From: JBQTII01 sp052387905
Lineage (GTDB): Bacteria; Actinomycetota; Actinomycetes; Sporichthyales; Sporichthyaceae
Assembly: GCA_052387905.1 (NCBI GenBank)
Contig: JBQTIR010000025.1
Span: forward strand, 1-64,000
Reading direction: 5' to 3'
DNA: 64,000 nucleotides
Position 1 is the stretch's first letter. The number at the start of each line of letters is the position of its first letter. The notes beneath the pieces are model-generated. The model saw only the letters and a program-made list of their open reading frames with translations, was not told the origin of the DNA and did not search any database. A program made the position numbers and the translations under genes. Below are positions 1 through 9,114 of this stretch, piece after piece.

Positions 1-1402
1 CCGGCGTGTTCACGAACAAGTTGCCGCGCAGGTACTCCGTGAGCTCCGGCGTGTTCAGCTCCCCGAGAAACTCTGTCAGCTCCCGCGACGTGTTCTTCCA
101 CGTGAAGTACGTGTACGACATCGTGAAACCGAGCTTCGCGAGGTTCTTCAGACGCTTGGGACGCGTGAACGCCTCAGCGAAGAAGATCACGTCCGGGTGC
201 GCGGACTGGACGTCCTCGATCATCCACTCCCAGAAGGCCGACGGCTTCGTGTGCGGATTGTCCACCCGGAACGTCTTCACGCCATGCGATACCCAGTGCA
301 GCACGACGTCGCGGCATGCCTCCCACAGACGCTTGCGATCGGCGCACCAGAAGTTGATCGGGTAGATGTCCTGGTACTTCTTCGGCGGGTTTTCCGCGTA
401 GGCGATAGTGCCGTCCGCGCGCGTGGTGAACCACTCCGGGTGCTCGCTCACCCACGGGTGATCCGGTGAGGCCTGGAGCGCAAAATCCAGGGCGACCTCC
501 ATGCCGAGCTCACCGGCCCGGGCGACGAAGGCGTCGAAGTCGGCCAGGGTGCCCAGGTCCGGGTGAATGGCGTCGTGCCCGCCCTCGGCCGAGCCGATCG
601 CCCACGGGGACCCGGGGTCGTCCGGGCCCGGGGTCAAGGTGTTGTTGGGGCCCTTGCGGAACGCGTTCCCGATCGGGTGGATCGGCGGCAGGTACACGAC
701 GTCAAAGCCCATCTCCGCCACCGCGGGCAGCCGCTGTGCCGCCGTGGCGAACGTGCCGGACTTCGGCGGATCCAACGTGGCACCTTCGCTGCGGGGAAAG
801 AACTCGTACCAGGAACTGAACATCGCTTCGCGCCGGTCCACGGCCAGCGGCAGGCGTTTGCTCGCGGTCACGAACTCGCGCAGCGGGTGCAGCGCCAAAA
901 TTCCGGTGACCTCCGGGGTCAGCGCGGCCGCGAGCCGCATGGGGCCCGGGTGGGTGTCGTCCCGTAGGCCGATAGCGGCCTCGCGGAGCACCTTGACCGC
1001 CATCTCGTCGGGGCAGTACTCGCTGGCGCGATCGAGCAGGAGTGCCCCGGTCTCCAGCATCAGTTCGACGTCCATCCCGGCGCGAACCTTGATGGTGGCG
1101 TCGTGGCGCCAGGTCGCGATCGGATCGCCCCAGGCCTCGATGGTGTAGCTCCACTGGCCCACCTTGGTCGCCGTCACGGTCGCGGTGAAGCGGTCGGTGC
1201 CCGGCGACACGAGCTGCATCGGCGTCCAGGCCCCGGCCCGGCCCCGGGGGTCACGCAGCACGACATTGGCCGCGACGGCGTCGTGGCCCTCGCGGAAGAT
1301 CGTCGCACTGATCTGGAGGGACTCCCCGACCACAGCCTTGGCGGGGCGCGTTCCACAGTCGACCTGCGGGCGGATGTCGGTGATGGGGATACGGCCGGTC
1401 AT
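1..1402 (-). CDS. glgE: Alpha-1,4-glucan:maltose-1-phosphate maltosyltransferase GlgE (partial)
   Basis: GlgE (GH13) extends alpha-1,4-glucan by maltosyl units taken from maltose 1-phosphate, in the cytosol. The frame runs off the left edge, so 467 residues of the usual 650-700 are visible. The start ATG gives MTGRIPITDIRP, followed by CGTRPAKAVVGE, the family's N-terminal beta-sandwich entry. The catalytic barrel is present: FRVDNPH carries the nucleophile (D381) and FFAEAF the acid/base (E410), 29 residues apart as in Streptomyces GlgE. A box reading TACGTT lies 7 nt before the ATG with no Shine-Dalgarno sequence, suggesting a leaderless start. It is divergent from glgP, which acts on the same polymer. 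Confidence 0.95.
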   Translation of the reverse strand, partial: MTGRIPITDIRPQVDCGTRPAKAVVGESLQISATIFREGHDAVAANVVLRDPRGRAGAWTPMQLVSPGTDRFTATVTATKVGQWSYTIEAWGDPIATWRHDATIKVRAGMDVELMLETGALLLDRASEYCPDEMAVKVLREAAIGLRDDTHPGPMRLAAALTPEVTGILALHPLREFVTASKRLPLAVDRREAMFSSWYEFFPRSEGATLDPPKSGTFATAAQRLPAVAEMGFDVVYLPPIHPIGNAFRKGPNNTLTPGPDDPGSPWAIGSAEGGHDAIHPDLGTLADFDAFVARAGELGMEVALDFALQASPDHPWVSEHPEWFTTRADGTIAYAENPPKKYQDIYPINFWCADRKRLWEACRDVVLHWVSHGVKTFRVDNPHTKPSAFWEWMIEDVQSAHPDVIFFAEAFTRPKRLKNLAKLGFTMSYTYFTWKNTSRELTEFLGELNTPELTEYLRGNLFVNTP

Positions 1403-1466
1403 TCTCACGAACGTACCCGGGGATCTCGCGTCCAACCAGGCGCCAGGCGGGTAATAGGTTGGCACC
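1403..1466. promoter_or_regulatory. Divergent promoter region glgE/glgP
   Basis: Only 64 bp separate the two start codons. Toward glgP there is TAGGTT (1455-1460), 6 nt before the GTG. Toward glgE there is TACGTT (complement of 1410-1415), 7 nt before the ATG. Neither gene has a Shine-Dalgarno sequence, so both are best read as -10 boxes of leaderless transcripts. The -35 boxes are not obvious. This is inference from spacing alone. Confidence 0.5.
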
Positions 1467-4079
1467 GTGAGAGCTATCCGCAGGTTCACCGTCCGCACCG
1501 CCCTCCCGTCGGCTCTGGCGGGGCTGGGCGAGCTCGCCACCAACCTCCGCTGGAGTTGGCACGCGGACACCCGCGCCATCTTCGCGGCCGTCGACGAGGC
1601 CGTTTGGGACCGGGTGGGTGCGGACCCGGTCAAGCTGCTCGGCGCGGTCTCCTCGGACCGCCTGGCCGCCCTCGCCGCCGACGACGGCTTCCGGGCCCGC
1701 CTGGATGGCGCGGTGGCCGATCTGCGCTCCTACCTCACCGAAGAGCGCTGGTACCAGCGCGAGGAAGCCGCCGGCGTGTCACTGCCGCGGGCCATCGCCT
1801 ATTTCTCCCCGGAGTTCGGCATCACCGCCGTGCTGCCGCAGTACTCCGGTGGCTTGGGGATCCTGGCCGGTGATCACCTCAAGGCTGCCAGTGACCTCGG
1901 GGTGCCGATCGTCGGCGTCGGCCTGCTCTACCGCCGCGGCTACTTCATCCAGTCGCTGTCCCGTGAGGGTTGGCAGCAGGAGCGCTACCCGGTCCTGGAC
2001 CCCCATGAGCTGCCGATCACCCAGGTCCGTGAGGCCGATGGGTCGCTGCTGCGGGTGCGCGTCGACCTGCCCGGATCCGGGCAGCTGGTCGCCCAGGTGT
2101 GGTTGGCCCAGGTCGGGCGGGTGGCGCTGCTGTTGTTGGACTCTGACGTGGAGGAGAACTCCGAGTTCGAGCGTGAGGTCACCGACCGCCTCTACGGCGG
2201 CGGCACCGAGCACCGACTGCACCAGGAGCTGCTGCTCGGCGTCGGCGGGGTGCGGGCCGTGCGCGCGTACTGCCGGCTCTCCGGTACTCCGGCGCCGGAG
2301 GTCTTCCACACCAACGAGGGGCACGCCGGATTCCTGGGCATCGAACGCATCCGGGAGTACATGCAGGAAGACGGCCTGAGCTTCGACGCCGCCCTGGAGG
2401 CGGCGCGGGCCGGCACGGTGTTCACCACGCACACCCCGGTGCCTGCCGGGATCGACCGCTTCCCGCGCGACCTGGTGGCTGCGCATTTCAGCGGGGACAG
2501 CTCGCTGAGCTCCGTTCCCGTCGAGCGCGTGCTGGAGCTCGGCGCCGAGACCTACGCCGGGGGCGACCCGGCCGTGTTCAACATGGCCGTCATGGGTCTG
2601 CGTCTGGCCCAGCGCGCCAACGGCGTCTCGACCTTGCACGGCGAGGTCAGCCGCGGCATGTTCGGCGGCCTGTGGCCGGGCTTCGACACCGCCGAGGTGC
2701 CGATCATCTCGATCACCAACGGCGTGCACGCCCCGACCTGGACCGCGCCGGAGGCTCTCGAGTTGGCTCGACGTGAGATCGGTTCGGAGTTCATCGCCAC
2801 CGCCGACGGCTGGACCGGGCTGGACAACGTCTCGGATGAGTCCCTGTTCGGCATGGGCCGCGTGTTGCGCGCCCGGCTGGTGGACTCCACCCGGCGGCGC
2901 CTGCGCGAGCAGTGGCTGCTGCGCGGGGCCAGCGACGCCGAACTCGGCTGGATCTCCTCGGTGCTCGACCCGGACGTGCTCACCATCGGCTTCGCCCGCC
3001 GGGTGCCGTCCTACAAGCGCCTGACGTTGATGCTGAATGATCCCGAGCGACTCAAGGCGCTGTTGCTGCACCCGGAGCGTCCGATCCAGCTCGTCATCGC
3101 AGGGAAGGCGCACCCGGCCGACGACGGCGGCAAGCGGCTGATCCAGGAACTGGTCCGCTTCACTGATGAGGCCGACGTGCGCCATCGCATCGTCTTCCTC
3201 ACCGACTACGACATGGCGCTGGCCGCGGAGATGATCCCGGGTTGCGACGTGTGGCTGAACAACCCGCTGCGTCCGCTGGAGGCCTGCGGCACCTCGGGGA
3301 TGAAGGCGGCACTCAACGGTTGCCTGAACCTCTCGGTGCTCGACGGCTGGTGGGACGAGTGGTATGACGGCGGCAACGGGTGGGCGATCCCCTCGGCGGG
3401 CGGGGTCGAGGACTCCGAACGGCGTGACGAGCTGGAGTCCCACGCGCTCTATGACCTGATCGAGACGGCGGTCGCCCCGCGGTTCTACGAGCGGGACTCC
3501 TCGGGGCTGCCGGCCCGGTGGCTGGAGATGGTCCGGCACACGATCACCTCGCTGGGCCCGAAGGTGCTGGCCAGCCGGATGGTGCAGGACTACGTCACTC
3601 TGCTCTACGCGCCCGCGGCGATGTCCAGCCGGGAACTGGCCGAGGACAAGCTCGCCGGCGCCAAGGAGTTGGCGACCTGGAAGGCGCACGTGCGCGGCGG
3701 CTGGAGTTCGGTGCGCGTCGATCACGTCGAGGCTGACGGTGCCTCAGATGGAGCCTCGATCGGGGATCAGATCGCGGTGCGCTCCTTCATCTCCCTGGGC
3801 GGTCTGGAGACCGCGGACGTCGACATCCAGCTCGTCTACGGCCGCGTCGACGAAACCGACAGCCTCGCGGACACCCGCACGCTCTCCCTGCATCCCGTCG
3901 AGCACTACGAGGGCGGACGGGTGCGCTATGAGGGCATCGTGCACCTGTCCCGCAGCGGACCTTTCGGTTACACCGTCCGGGTGCTGCCGGCCCATCGGCT
4001 GCTCGCTGGTCCGGCCGAACTCGGCCTGGTCGCGGTCCCCGCCGGCCCGGCGGGGATGCACGACGGGCTGCTGCGCTGA
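1467..4079 (+). CDS. glgP: Alpha-glucan phosphorylase GlgP, GT35, with DUF3417 N-terminus
   Basis: The enzyme releases glucose 1-phosphate from alpha-1,4-glucan using pyridoxal phosphate. The 870-residue protein belongs to the bacterial/archaeal phosphorylase type with an N-terminal DUF3417 domain (about residues 10-120, with NLRWSWHADTRAIF). The PLP lysine is K613 in GTSGMKAALNG, matching the GTGNMK motif of classical phosphorylases. PSYKRLTLM and NEGHAGFLG are further conserved blocks. GTG at 1467 is chosen because it begins the conserved RRFTVRTALP block and follows a TAGGTT box by 6 nt. With GlgE and GlgX it completes a build-and-degrade set for alpha-glucan. Confidence 0.95.
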   Translation: MRAIRRFTVRTALPSALAGLGELATNLRWSWHADTRAIFAAVDEAVWDRVGADPVKLLGAVSSDRLAALAADDGFRARLDGAVADLRSYLTEERWYQREEAAGVSLPRAIAYFSPEFGITAVLPQYSGGLGILAGDHLKAASDLGVPIVGVGLLYRRGYFIQSLSREGWQQERYPVLDPHELPITQVREADGSLLRVRVDLPGSGQLVAQVWLAQVGRVALLLLDSDVEENSEFEREVTDRLYGGGTEHRLHQELLLGVGGVRAVRAYCRLSGTPAPEVFHTNEGHAGFLGIERIREYMQEDGLSFDAALEAARAGTVFTTHTPVPAGIDRFPRDLVAAHFSGDSSLSSVPVERVLELGAETYAGGDPAVFNMAVMGLRLAQRANGVSTLHGEVSRGMFGGLWPGFDTAEVPIISITNGVHAPTWTAPEALELARREIGSEFIATADGWTGLDNVSDESLFGMGRVLRARLVDSTRRRLREQWLLRGASDAELGWISSVLDPDVLTIGFARRVPSYKRLTLMLNDPERLKALLLHPERPIQLVIAGKAHPADDGGKRLIQELVRFTDEADVRHRIVFLTDYDMALAAEMIPGCDVWLNNPLRPLEACGTSGMKAALNGCLNLSVLDGWWDEWYDGGNGWAIPSAGGVEDSERRDELESHALYDLIETAVAPRFYERDSSGLPARWLEMVRHTITSLGPKVLASRMVQDYVTLLYAPAAMSSRELAEDKLAGAKELATWKAHVRGGWSSVRVDHVEADGASDGASIGDQIAVRSFISLGGLETADVDIQLVYGRVDETDSLADTRTLSLHPVEHYEGGRVRYEGIVHLSRSGPFGYTVRVLPAHRLLAGPAELGLVAVPAGPAGMHDGLLR

Positions 4080-4103
4080 AGGTGACCGCCCAAGGCGGAC
4101 TGA

Positions 4104-4135
4104 CGCTCGGCATCCGCACGAGCGGATGCCGAGCG
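4104..4135. terminator. Bidirectional hairpin terminator
   Basis: Perfect 14-bp inverted repeat, CGCTCGGCATCCGC (4104-4117) and its complement (4122-4135), with a 4-nt ACGA loop. It lies between the convergent glgP and aldehyde dehydrogenase genes. There is no T-run, as is common for actinobacterial hairpins. Confidence 0.75.
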
Positions 4136-4140
4136 CATTC

Positions 4141-5616
4141 TCAGCTCGGCAGTTGGGCGGCGCTGGCGTACATCGACTTGTACTCCAGGTAGCTGTTCAG
4201 CGCCTCCGGGCCGAGCTCGCGGCCGAGCCCGCTGTCCTTCATGCCACCGAAAGGGGCCCCGAGGTCGATGTTGTAGTAGTTCACCCCGATGGTGCCGGTG
4301 CGGACCCGACGCGCGATGTCCAGGCCGCGGGCCTCGTCGGCGGTCCAGACCGAACCGCCGAGGCCGTAGTTGCTGTCGTTGGCGATCGCGACGGCTTCGT
4401 CGTCTCCGTCGTAAGGGATCACGACCAGCACCGGTCCGAAGACCTCCTCGCGGGCGAGTTGGTCGGTGTTCTTGACGTCCGCGAACACCGTCGGCTCGAC
4501 GAACCAGCCGCGATCCTGCCCGGCGGGGCGCCCGCCGCCGGTGACCAGGCGTGCGTCGGAGTTGCGGCCGACGTCGATGAAGCCCATCACCCGGTTCAGG
4601 TGCGTCTGGCTAGCCATCGGTCCGCAGGTGACGGCCGGGTCGAGCGGGTTGCCGACGTTGAGGCCGTTGGCGACGGATGCGACCGCGTCGACGACCTCGG
4701 CGTAGCGCGAGCGCGGCGCGAGGATGCGCGACTGCGTCGTGCAGGTCTGGCTGTTGTTCATGAACGACGCGGAGCCCAGTCCCGCGATGAAGGTGTCGAT
4801 GTCGCCGTCGTCGCAGAAGATCGCGGCGGACTTGCCGCCGAGCTCCAGGGTGACCCGGCGGATCAGGCGCCCGCACTCGGCGCCGATGATGCGCCCGGCA
4901 GCGGTGGAGCCGGTGAAGCCGATCTTGTCGACGTTCGGGTGCGAGACGAGCGCTGATCCGGCCTCGCGTCCGGCCAGCACGATGTTCAGCACCCCCGGCG
5001 GGAGCCCGGCCTCCTGCGCGGCGTCTGCGAACACGTAGGAGTCCAGTGCGGTCTCCGGCGAGGGCTTGAGCACGATCGTGCAGCCGGCCGCCAGCGCGGG
5101 CGCGATCTTGAACATCGCCAGGACCTGCGGGTAGTTCCAGGGCGTAATCGCCCCGACGACACCAACCGGCTCGCGGCGCACGATCGTGGCGCCGGACGGG
5201 CTCTTGCGGACCTCTTCCAGCGGGAGCGACTTGATCAGCTCGGCGTACATCTGCAGGAGCAGCCCGGGAGCCGCGCCGTTGAACATGGTGGAGAGCGTGA
5301 TCGGCATGCCGTTCTCCTGGCTCACCAGCTTGCTGGTGGCCGCGCTACGCGACATGAGCGCGGTGGCGAAGGCGTGCATCACCTCGGCGCGCTCGGCAGC
5401 CGTCGTGCGGCCCCACGGGCCGGTGTCGAGCGCACGCCGGGCCGCGCCGACCGCGGCGTCGATGTCCGCGTCGGTGCCCAGGGACGCCGTTCCCAGCACC
5501 TGCTCGGTGGCCGCCTCGATCGCGGTGTGCGTTTCGGTCCCGCGCGGGTCCACCCACGCGCCGTCGATGAAGAAGCGGGTGCGGTCAAGGTCGGTGCGCT
5601 CAGCTGTCGCGGTCAC
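4141..5616 (-). CDS. NAD(P)-dependent aldehyde dehydrogenase
   Basis: This 491-residue cytosolic enzyme of the ALDH superfamily oxidises an aldehyde to its acid; the substrate cannot be told from sequence. The catalytic cysteine is C292 in NNSQTCTTQSR and the general-base glutamate lies in TLELGGKSA. GAITPWNYPQ and GFTGSTAAGR are the cofactor-binding blocks, and EVFGPVLVVIPY is near the C-terminus. The start is the GTG at 5616, placed just after a strong GGAGGG ribosome site, giving VTATAERTDL. The frame stays open upstream, but that stretch is not family-like. It resembles the betaine/aromatic aldehyde group. It is convergent with glgP and follows the PPOX gene on the same strand. Confidence 0.9.
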   Translation of the reverse strand: MTATAERTDLDRTRFFIDGAWVDPRGTETHTAIEAATEQVLGTASLGTDADIDAAVGAARRALDTGPWGRTTAAERAEVMHAFATALMSRSAATSKLVSQENGMPITLSTMFNGAAPGLLLQMYAELIKSLPLEEVRKSPSGATIVRREPVGVVGAITPWNYPQVLAMFKIAPALAAGCTIVLKPSPETALDSYVFADAAQEAGLPPGVLNIVLAGREAGSALVSHPNVDKIGFTGSTAAGRIIGAECGRLIRRVTLELGGKSAAIFCDDGDIDTFIAGLGSASFMNNSQTCTTQSRILAPRSRYAEVVDAVASVANGLNVGNPLDPAVTCGPMASQTHLNRVMGFIDVGRNSDARLVTGGGRPAGQDRGWFVEPTVFADVKNTDQLAREEVFGPVLVVIPYDGDDEAVAIANDSNYGLGGSVWTADEARGLDIARRVRTGTIGVNYYNIDLGAPFGGMKDSGLGRELGPEALNSYLEYKSMYASAAQLPS

Positions 5617-5675
5617 AATGCCCTCCGGGGGGCCTCGGGAACGACCGCGGCGTCGGTGCCGGGTCCCTTCGCAGG

Positions 5676-6008
5676 CTAGTCGGGCGCAGGCGTAGGTGGC
5701 GAGCGATGCAATACCGCGTGGGAGGGTTCGACGGTGATCACCTCGGCCCCGACGCTCGCGGTCCCGTCCACGAGCAGAGTCCAGCCGTCGGGTTCGGCCG
5801 GGGGCCAGAGCAGGGTGATCGCCGGACGGGCGACCACGTTGTCCCGGGTGCGGCGGCCCCCGTCGTACAGCGTCAACACCCCGTCGGCTGCCCGCACGTG
5901 GGTGGAGCGGATCCAGGTCCCGCCCTCCTTGGTGACGGTCAGCAGGTAGGCGAACCCGCACTTGGCGATCGTCGCGGGCAGGTCCTCGAGGCTCACAGGA
6001 ATGCTCAT
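5676..6008 (-). CDS. Pyridoxamine 5'-phosphate oxidase-fold protein
   Basis: A 110-residue protein of the PPOX/flavin-reductase split-barrel superfamily. Visible family features are AYLLTVTKEGGTWIRSTHV, the typical strand pair reading a substrate or cofactor, and RRTRDNVVARPAITLLW. Members bind FMN, F420 or haem; the cofactor cannot be decided here, although the window carries cofC for F420. The ATG overlaps the stop of glgX in an ATGA arrangement (6005-6008), so translation is probably coupled to glgX. The pairing with a glycogen enzyme has no obvious metabolic reason. Confidence 0.75.
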   Translation of the reverse strand: MSIPVSLEDLPATIAKCGFAYLLTVTKEGGTWIRSTHVRAADGVLTLYDGGRRTRDNVVARPAITLLWPPAEPDGWTLLVDGTASVGAEVITVEPSHAVLHRSPPTPAPD

Positions 6009-8143
6009 GAGTGTGGTCCTTCGGTGAGCTCGACACGCAGTAACAGGGCACTGTACGGCCCCAATGTCAGAACCTCGCCGCAGACCTGGGGCCGGGGTTC
6101 ACCGACGCCGGGGGGCGCAATCTCGCTGGCGAGCTCCTGGACGAAGCGGCGGGGCGCGCCGTTCTGAGGCAACGTCACCTTCACCGGGTCCGCTCCGGCG
6201 TGCAGGAGCAGCAGGTACCCGGCGTGCGGCGGGGCAGCGTGGCGGTGGTGGTCCGGAACCGCGCCGAGGAGCATCCCGAGGGTGCGCAGTTCCGGATCGT
6301 GCCAGTCGGCCTCGGTCAGCTCCGCCCCGCCGGCGCCGATCCAGGTGATGTCCCGCTCGCCGTGGGCGGCGACCGCGGCACCGGTGAAGAACTCGCCGCG
6401 GCGGAACTCCGGGGCGGCCGCGCGCAGCGCCAGCAGCGCGCGGGTGAAGGTCGTCAGCCGCTCGGCGAGGGGGTCGGGCGACCAGTCGAGCCAGGAGATC
6501 TCGTTGTCCTGGCAGTAGGGGTTGTTATTGCCCCGCTGGGTGCGCCCGCGCTCATCGCCGGCCACCAACATCGGCGTGCCGACCGAGAGCAGCAAGGTCA
6601 TCAGCAGGTTGCGCAGTTGGCGTTCGCGCAGGGCCGCGACTTCGGGGTCCGCGCTCTCGCCCTCCACCCCGCAGTTCCAGGACCGGTTGTCCGTCGACCC
6701 GTCACGGTTGTCCTCGCCGTTGTCGAAGTTGCGTTTCGCCTCGTACGTCACCAGGTCCCGCAGCGTGAAGCCGTCATGGGCGGTGACGAAGTTGACCGAG
6801 GCCGCCGGGGTACGCCCCGGGTAGCCGAACAGGTCCGAGCTGCCCGACAAGCGGTAGGCGAGGTCGTTGACTCCAGAGGCCGCCCCGCGCCAGAAGTCAC
6901 GCACACTGCCGCGGAAGCGGTCGTTCCACTCCGACCACGGCGGCGGAAAACCGCCGAGCACGTAGCCGCCCAGGCCCAGGTCCCAGGGCTCGGCGATCAG
7001 CTTGACCGCGGACAGCACCGGGTCCTGGGCGATCGCGGCGAGCAGAGCTGCGCGGAAATCCACAGTGGCCTCGTTGCGCAGCAATGCCGGCGCAAGGTCG
7101 AACCGAAAGCCGTCGACGCCCATCTCACTCACCCAGTAGCGCATCGAGTCGGTGACCAGACGAAGGACGTGGGTGTGCCGGGTATCAACGGTGTTGCCGC
7201 AGCCGGTGACGTCGTCGTAGCGGGCGTCGGTGCGCTGGCGATAGTAGGTCGCGTTGTCGAACCCGCGCAGGCTCAGCGTGGGTCCGTCCAACCCGCCCTC
7301 GGCGCTGTGGTTGTAGACGACGTCGAGCAGAACCTCCAGGCCTGCATCGTGCAGGGCCCGGACCATCGCCCGGAACTCGGTGACCTGCCCGCCCAGGTCC
7401 CCTGACGCACTGTAGGCGGCGTGCGGGGCGAAGTAGGCGAGGGAGTTGTAGCCCCAGTAGTTGCGTCGCCCGGCGCGCAGCAGGTGTTCCTCGCTGACAT
7501 AGTGATGCACCGGCAGGAGTTCGACCGCAGTGACACCGAGGTCGCGCAGGTAACTGGTCACGGCGGGGTGCGCCAGGCCGGCATAGGTTCCGCGGAACGG
7601 CGGCGGGACGGCGGGGTGCGTGCGGGTGAAGCCGCGCACATGCAGCTCGTAGATCACGGTGTCCGACCACGCGACGCCCCGGCGCTCCCAGACCGGCGTC
7701 GCGGTCGTCGGCACGACCACGCCGACCGGAACGTGCCCGGCCGAGTCGCGGTCGTCGGCAGCGAGGTCACTCGCGCCGTGGACATGGCCGAACGTCGCGG
7801 GGTGGGCGCGGAAGTCGCCGGTGACAGCGCGGGCGTAGGGATCCAGGAGTACCTTGCTCGGGTTGTACCGGGCGCCGCGAGCGGGGTCCCAGGGCCCGTC
7901 GACCCGGAACCCGTAGCGCTGCCCTGGGGAGATCCCGGGGACGAAGGCATGCCAGGTGTGTCCAGTGCGCTCCAGCAGCGGGACGCGCCCGACCTCGGCA
8001 GACCCGTCGTCGAAGAGGACGAGCGTGACGGCGTCCGCGCCCGCGGAGTGCACCGCCACGTTGACCCCGCCCGCCGCCGCGTCATGCGTCACGCCCAGGG
8101 GCGCCGGGCGGCCGGGATCCGCAGTCCGGGAGTACGCATTCAC
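6005..8143 (-). CDS. glgX: Glycogen debranching enzyme GlgX
   Basis: GlgX is an isoamylase-type GH13 enzyme that removes the short branches left by phosphorylase. The 712-residue protein has an N-terminal CBM48-like domain (about 20-120, with GQRYGFRVDGPWDP) followed by the barrel. The catalytic triad is visible: nucleophile Asp in DGFRFDLAPAL, acid/base Glu in LIAEPWDLG and transition-state Asp in VTAHDGFTL. The start chosen is GTG at 8143, preceded by GGAG 4 nt upstream; an open frame continues to 8392 but lacks family character. The gene overlaps the downstream PPOX gene by 4 nt and is divergent from the enoyl-CoA hydratase. Confidence 0.93.
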   Translation of the reverse strand: MNAYSRTADPGRPAPLGVTHDAAAGGVNVAVHSAGADAVTLVLFDDGSAEVGRVPLLERTGHTWHAFVPGISPGQRYGFRVDGPWDPARGARYNPSKVLLDPYARAVTGDFRAHPATFGHVHGASDLAADDRDSAGHVPVGVVVPTTATPVWERRGVAWSDTVIYELHVRGFTRTHPAVPPPFRGTYAGLAHPAVTSYLRDLGVTAVELLPVHHYVSEEHLLRAGRRNYWGYNSLAYFAPHAAYSASGDLGGQVTEFRAMVRALHDAGLEVLLDVVYNHSAEGGLDGPTLSLRGFDNATYYRQRTDARYDDVTGCGNTVDTRHTHVLRLVTDSMRYWVSEMGVDGFRFDLAPALLRNEATVDFRAALLAAIAQDPVLSAVKLIAEPWDLGLGGYVLGGFPPPWSEWNDRFRGSVRDFWRGAASGVNDLAYRLSGSSDLFGYPGRTPAASVNFVTAHDGFTLRDLVTYEAKRNFDNGEDNRDGSTDNRSWNCGVEGESADPEVAALRERQLRNLLMTLLLSVGTPMLVAGDERGRTQRGNNNPYCQDNEISWLDWSPDPLAERLTTFTRALLALRAAAPEFRRGEFFTGAAVAAHGERDITWIGAGGAELTEADWHDPELRTLGMLLGAVPDHHRHAAPPHAGYLLLLHAGADPVKVTLPQNGAPRRFVQELASEIAPPGVGEPRPQVCGEVLTLGPYSALLLRVELTEGPHS

Positions 8144-8237
8144 GGCTCCATGATTCCCGTTCCCGGTGCCGGGCGGGTTGCGGCGCCCCGGTAGCGTGCC
8201 GAGCAGGTGTTGGGGCCATCGCGACCAGGAGGCGTTC

Positions 8238-9017
8238 ATGGGTGAATTCGTCAGGCTGGAGATCGCCGACGGGGTCGGGACCATCCGGCTCGACCGGCCG
8301 AAGATGAACGCGCTCAGCGCCCAGGTCCAGGAGGAGTTCCACGACGCCGCGCACGCTGCGCGCCGTGACGACGACATCCGTGCCGTGGTCATCTACGGCG
8401 GAGAACGGGTCTTCGCGGCCGGCGCCGACGTCAAGGAGATGGCCGAGCTGACCTACGCCGAGATGGCGATCCGCTCGCACGAACTGCACCGCTGCTTCAA
8501 CGCAGTGGCCAAGATTCCGAAGCCCACGATCGCCGCGATCACCGGCTACGCCCTCGGCGGCGGGTGTGAGCTGACGATGTGCGCCGACTTCCGCGTCGCC
8601 GCGGAGAACGCCAAGCTCGGCCAGCCGGAGATCCTGCTCGGGATCATCCCCGGCGCCGGTGGGACCCAGCGCTTGACGCGCCTGGTCGGGCCGGCCAAGG
8701 CCAAGGAGATCATCTTCTCCGGGCGATTCGTCGACGCCGCCGAGGCGCTCGCGATCGGCCTGGTCGACAAGGTCGTCCCCGCGGACGAGGTCTACTCCAC
8801 GTCCCTGGCGTGGGCGCAGACCTTCGTCAACGGCCCGGCCGCCGCCCTGCGCGCAGCCAAAGAAGCCATCGACCGCGGGATCGAGGTCGACCTGGACACC
8901 GGACTGGAGATCGAGCGGGCGGCGTTCGCGGCCCTGTTCGCCACCGAGGATCAGAAGATCGGGATGCGTTCGTTCATCGAGAACGGTCCGGGCAAGGCGA
9001 ACTTCACCGGGCGCTGA
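8238..9017 (+). CDS. Enoyl-CoA hydratase (crotonase family)
   Basis: A 259-residue crotonase that hydrates trans-2-enoyl-CoA in beta-oxidation. Both catalytic glutamates are present, E111 in ALGGGCELTM and E131 in GQPEILLG, 20 residues apart as in the rat enzyme. The oxyanion-hole segment FAAGADVKEM and the AGGTQRLTRLVG block are also intact, which favours true hydratase activity over the many crotonase relatives. ATG at 8238 follows an AGGAGG ribosome site at the right distance. Placed just upstream of etfBA, which takes electrons from acyl-CoA dehydrogenases, it fits fatty-acid oxidation. Confidence 0.9.
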   Translation: MGEFVRLEIADGVGTIRLDRPKMNALSAQVQEEFHDAAHAARRDDDIRAVVIYGGERVFAAGADVKEMAELTYAEMAIRSHELHRCFNAVAKIPKPTIAAITGYALGGGCELTMCADFRVAAENAKLGQPEILLGIIPGAGGTQRLTRLVGPAKAKEIIFSGRFVDAAEALAIGLVDKVVPADEVYSTSLAWAQTFVNGPAAALRAAKEAIDRGIEVDLDTGLEIERAAFAALFATEDQKIGMRSFIENGPGKANFTGR

Positions 9018-9114
9018 ACCTGGCCCCAGGGTGTCCGACGCCACGTTCGGAGCACCCCGAACCGGCCGTTAGAATCGCGGAAACCCGCCGGTAACCCAAG
9101 GTTCGAGGCTGAGC

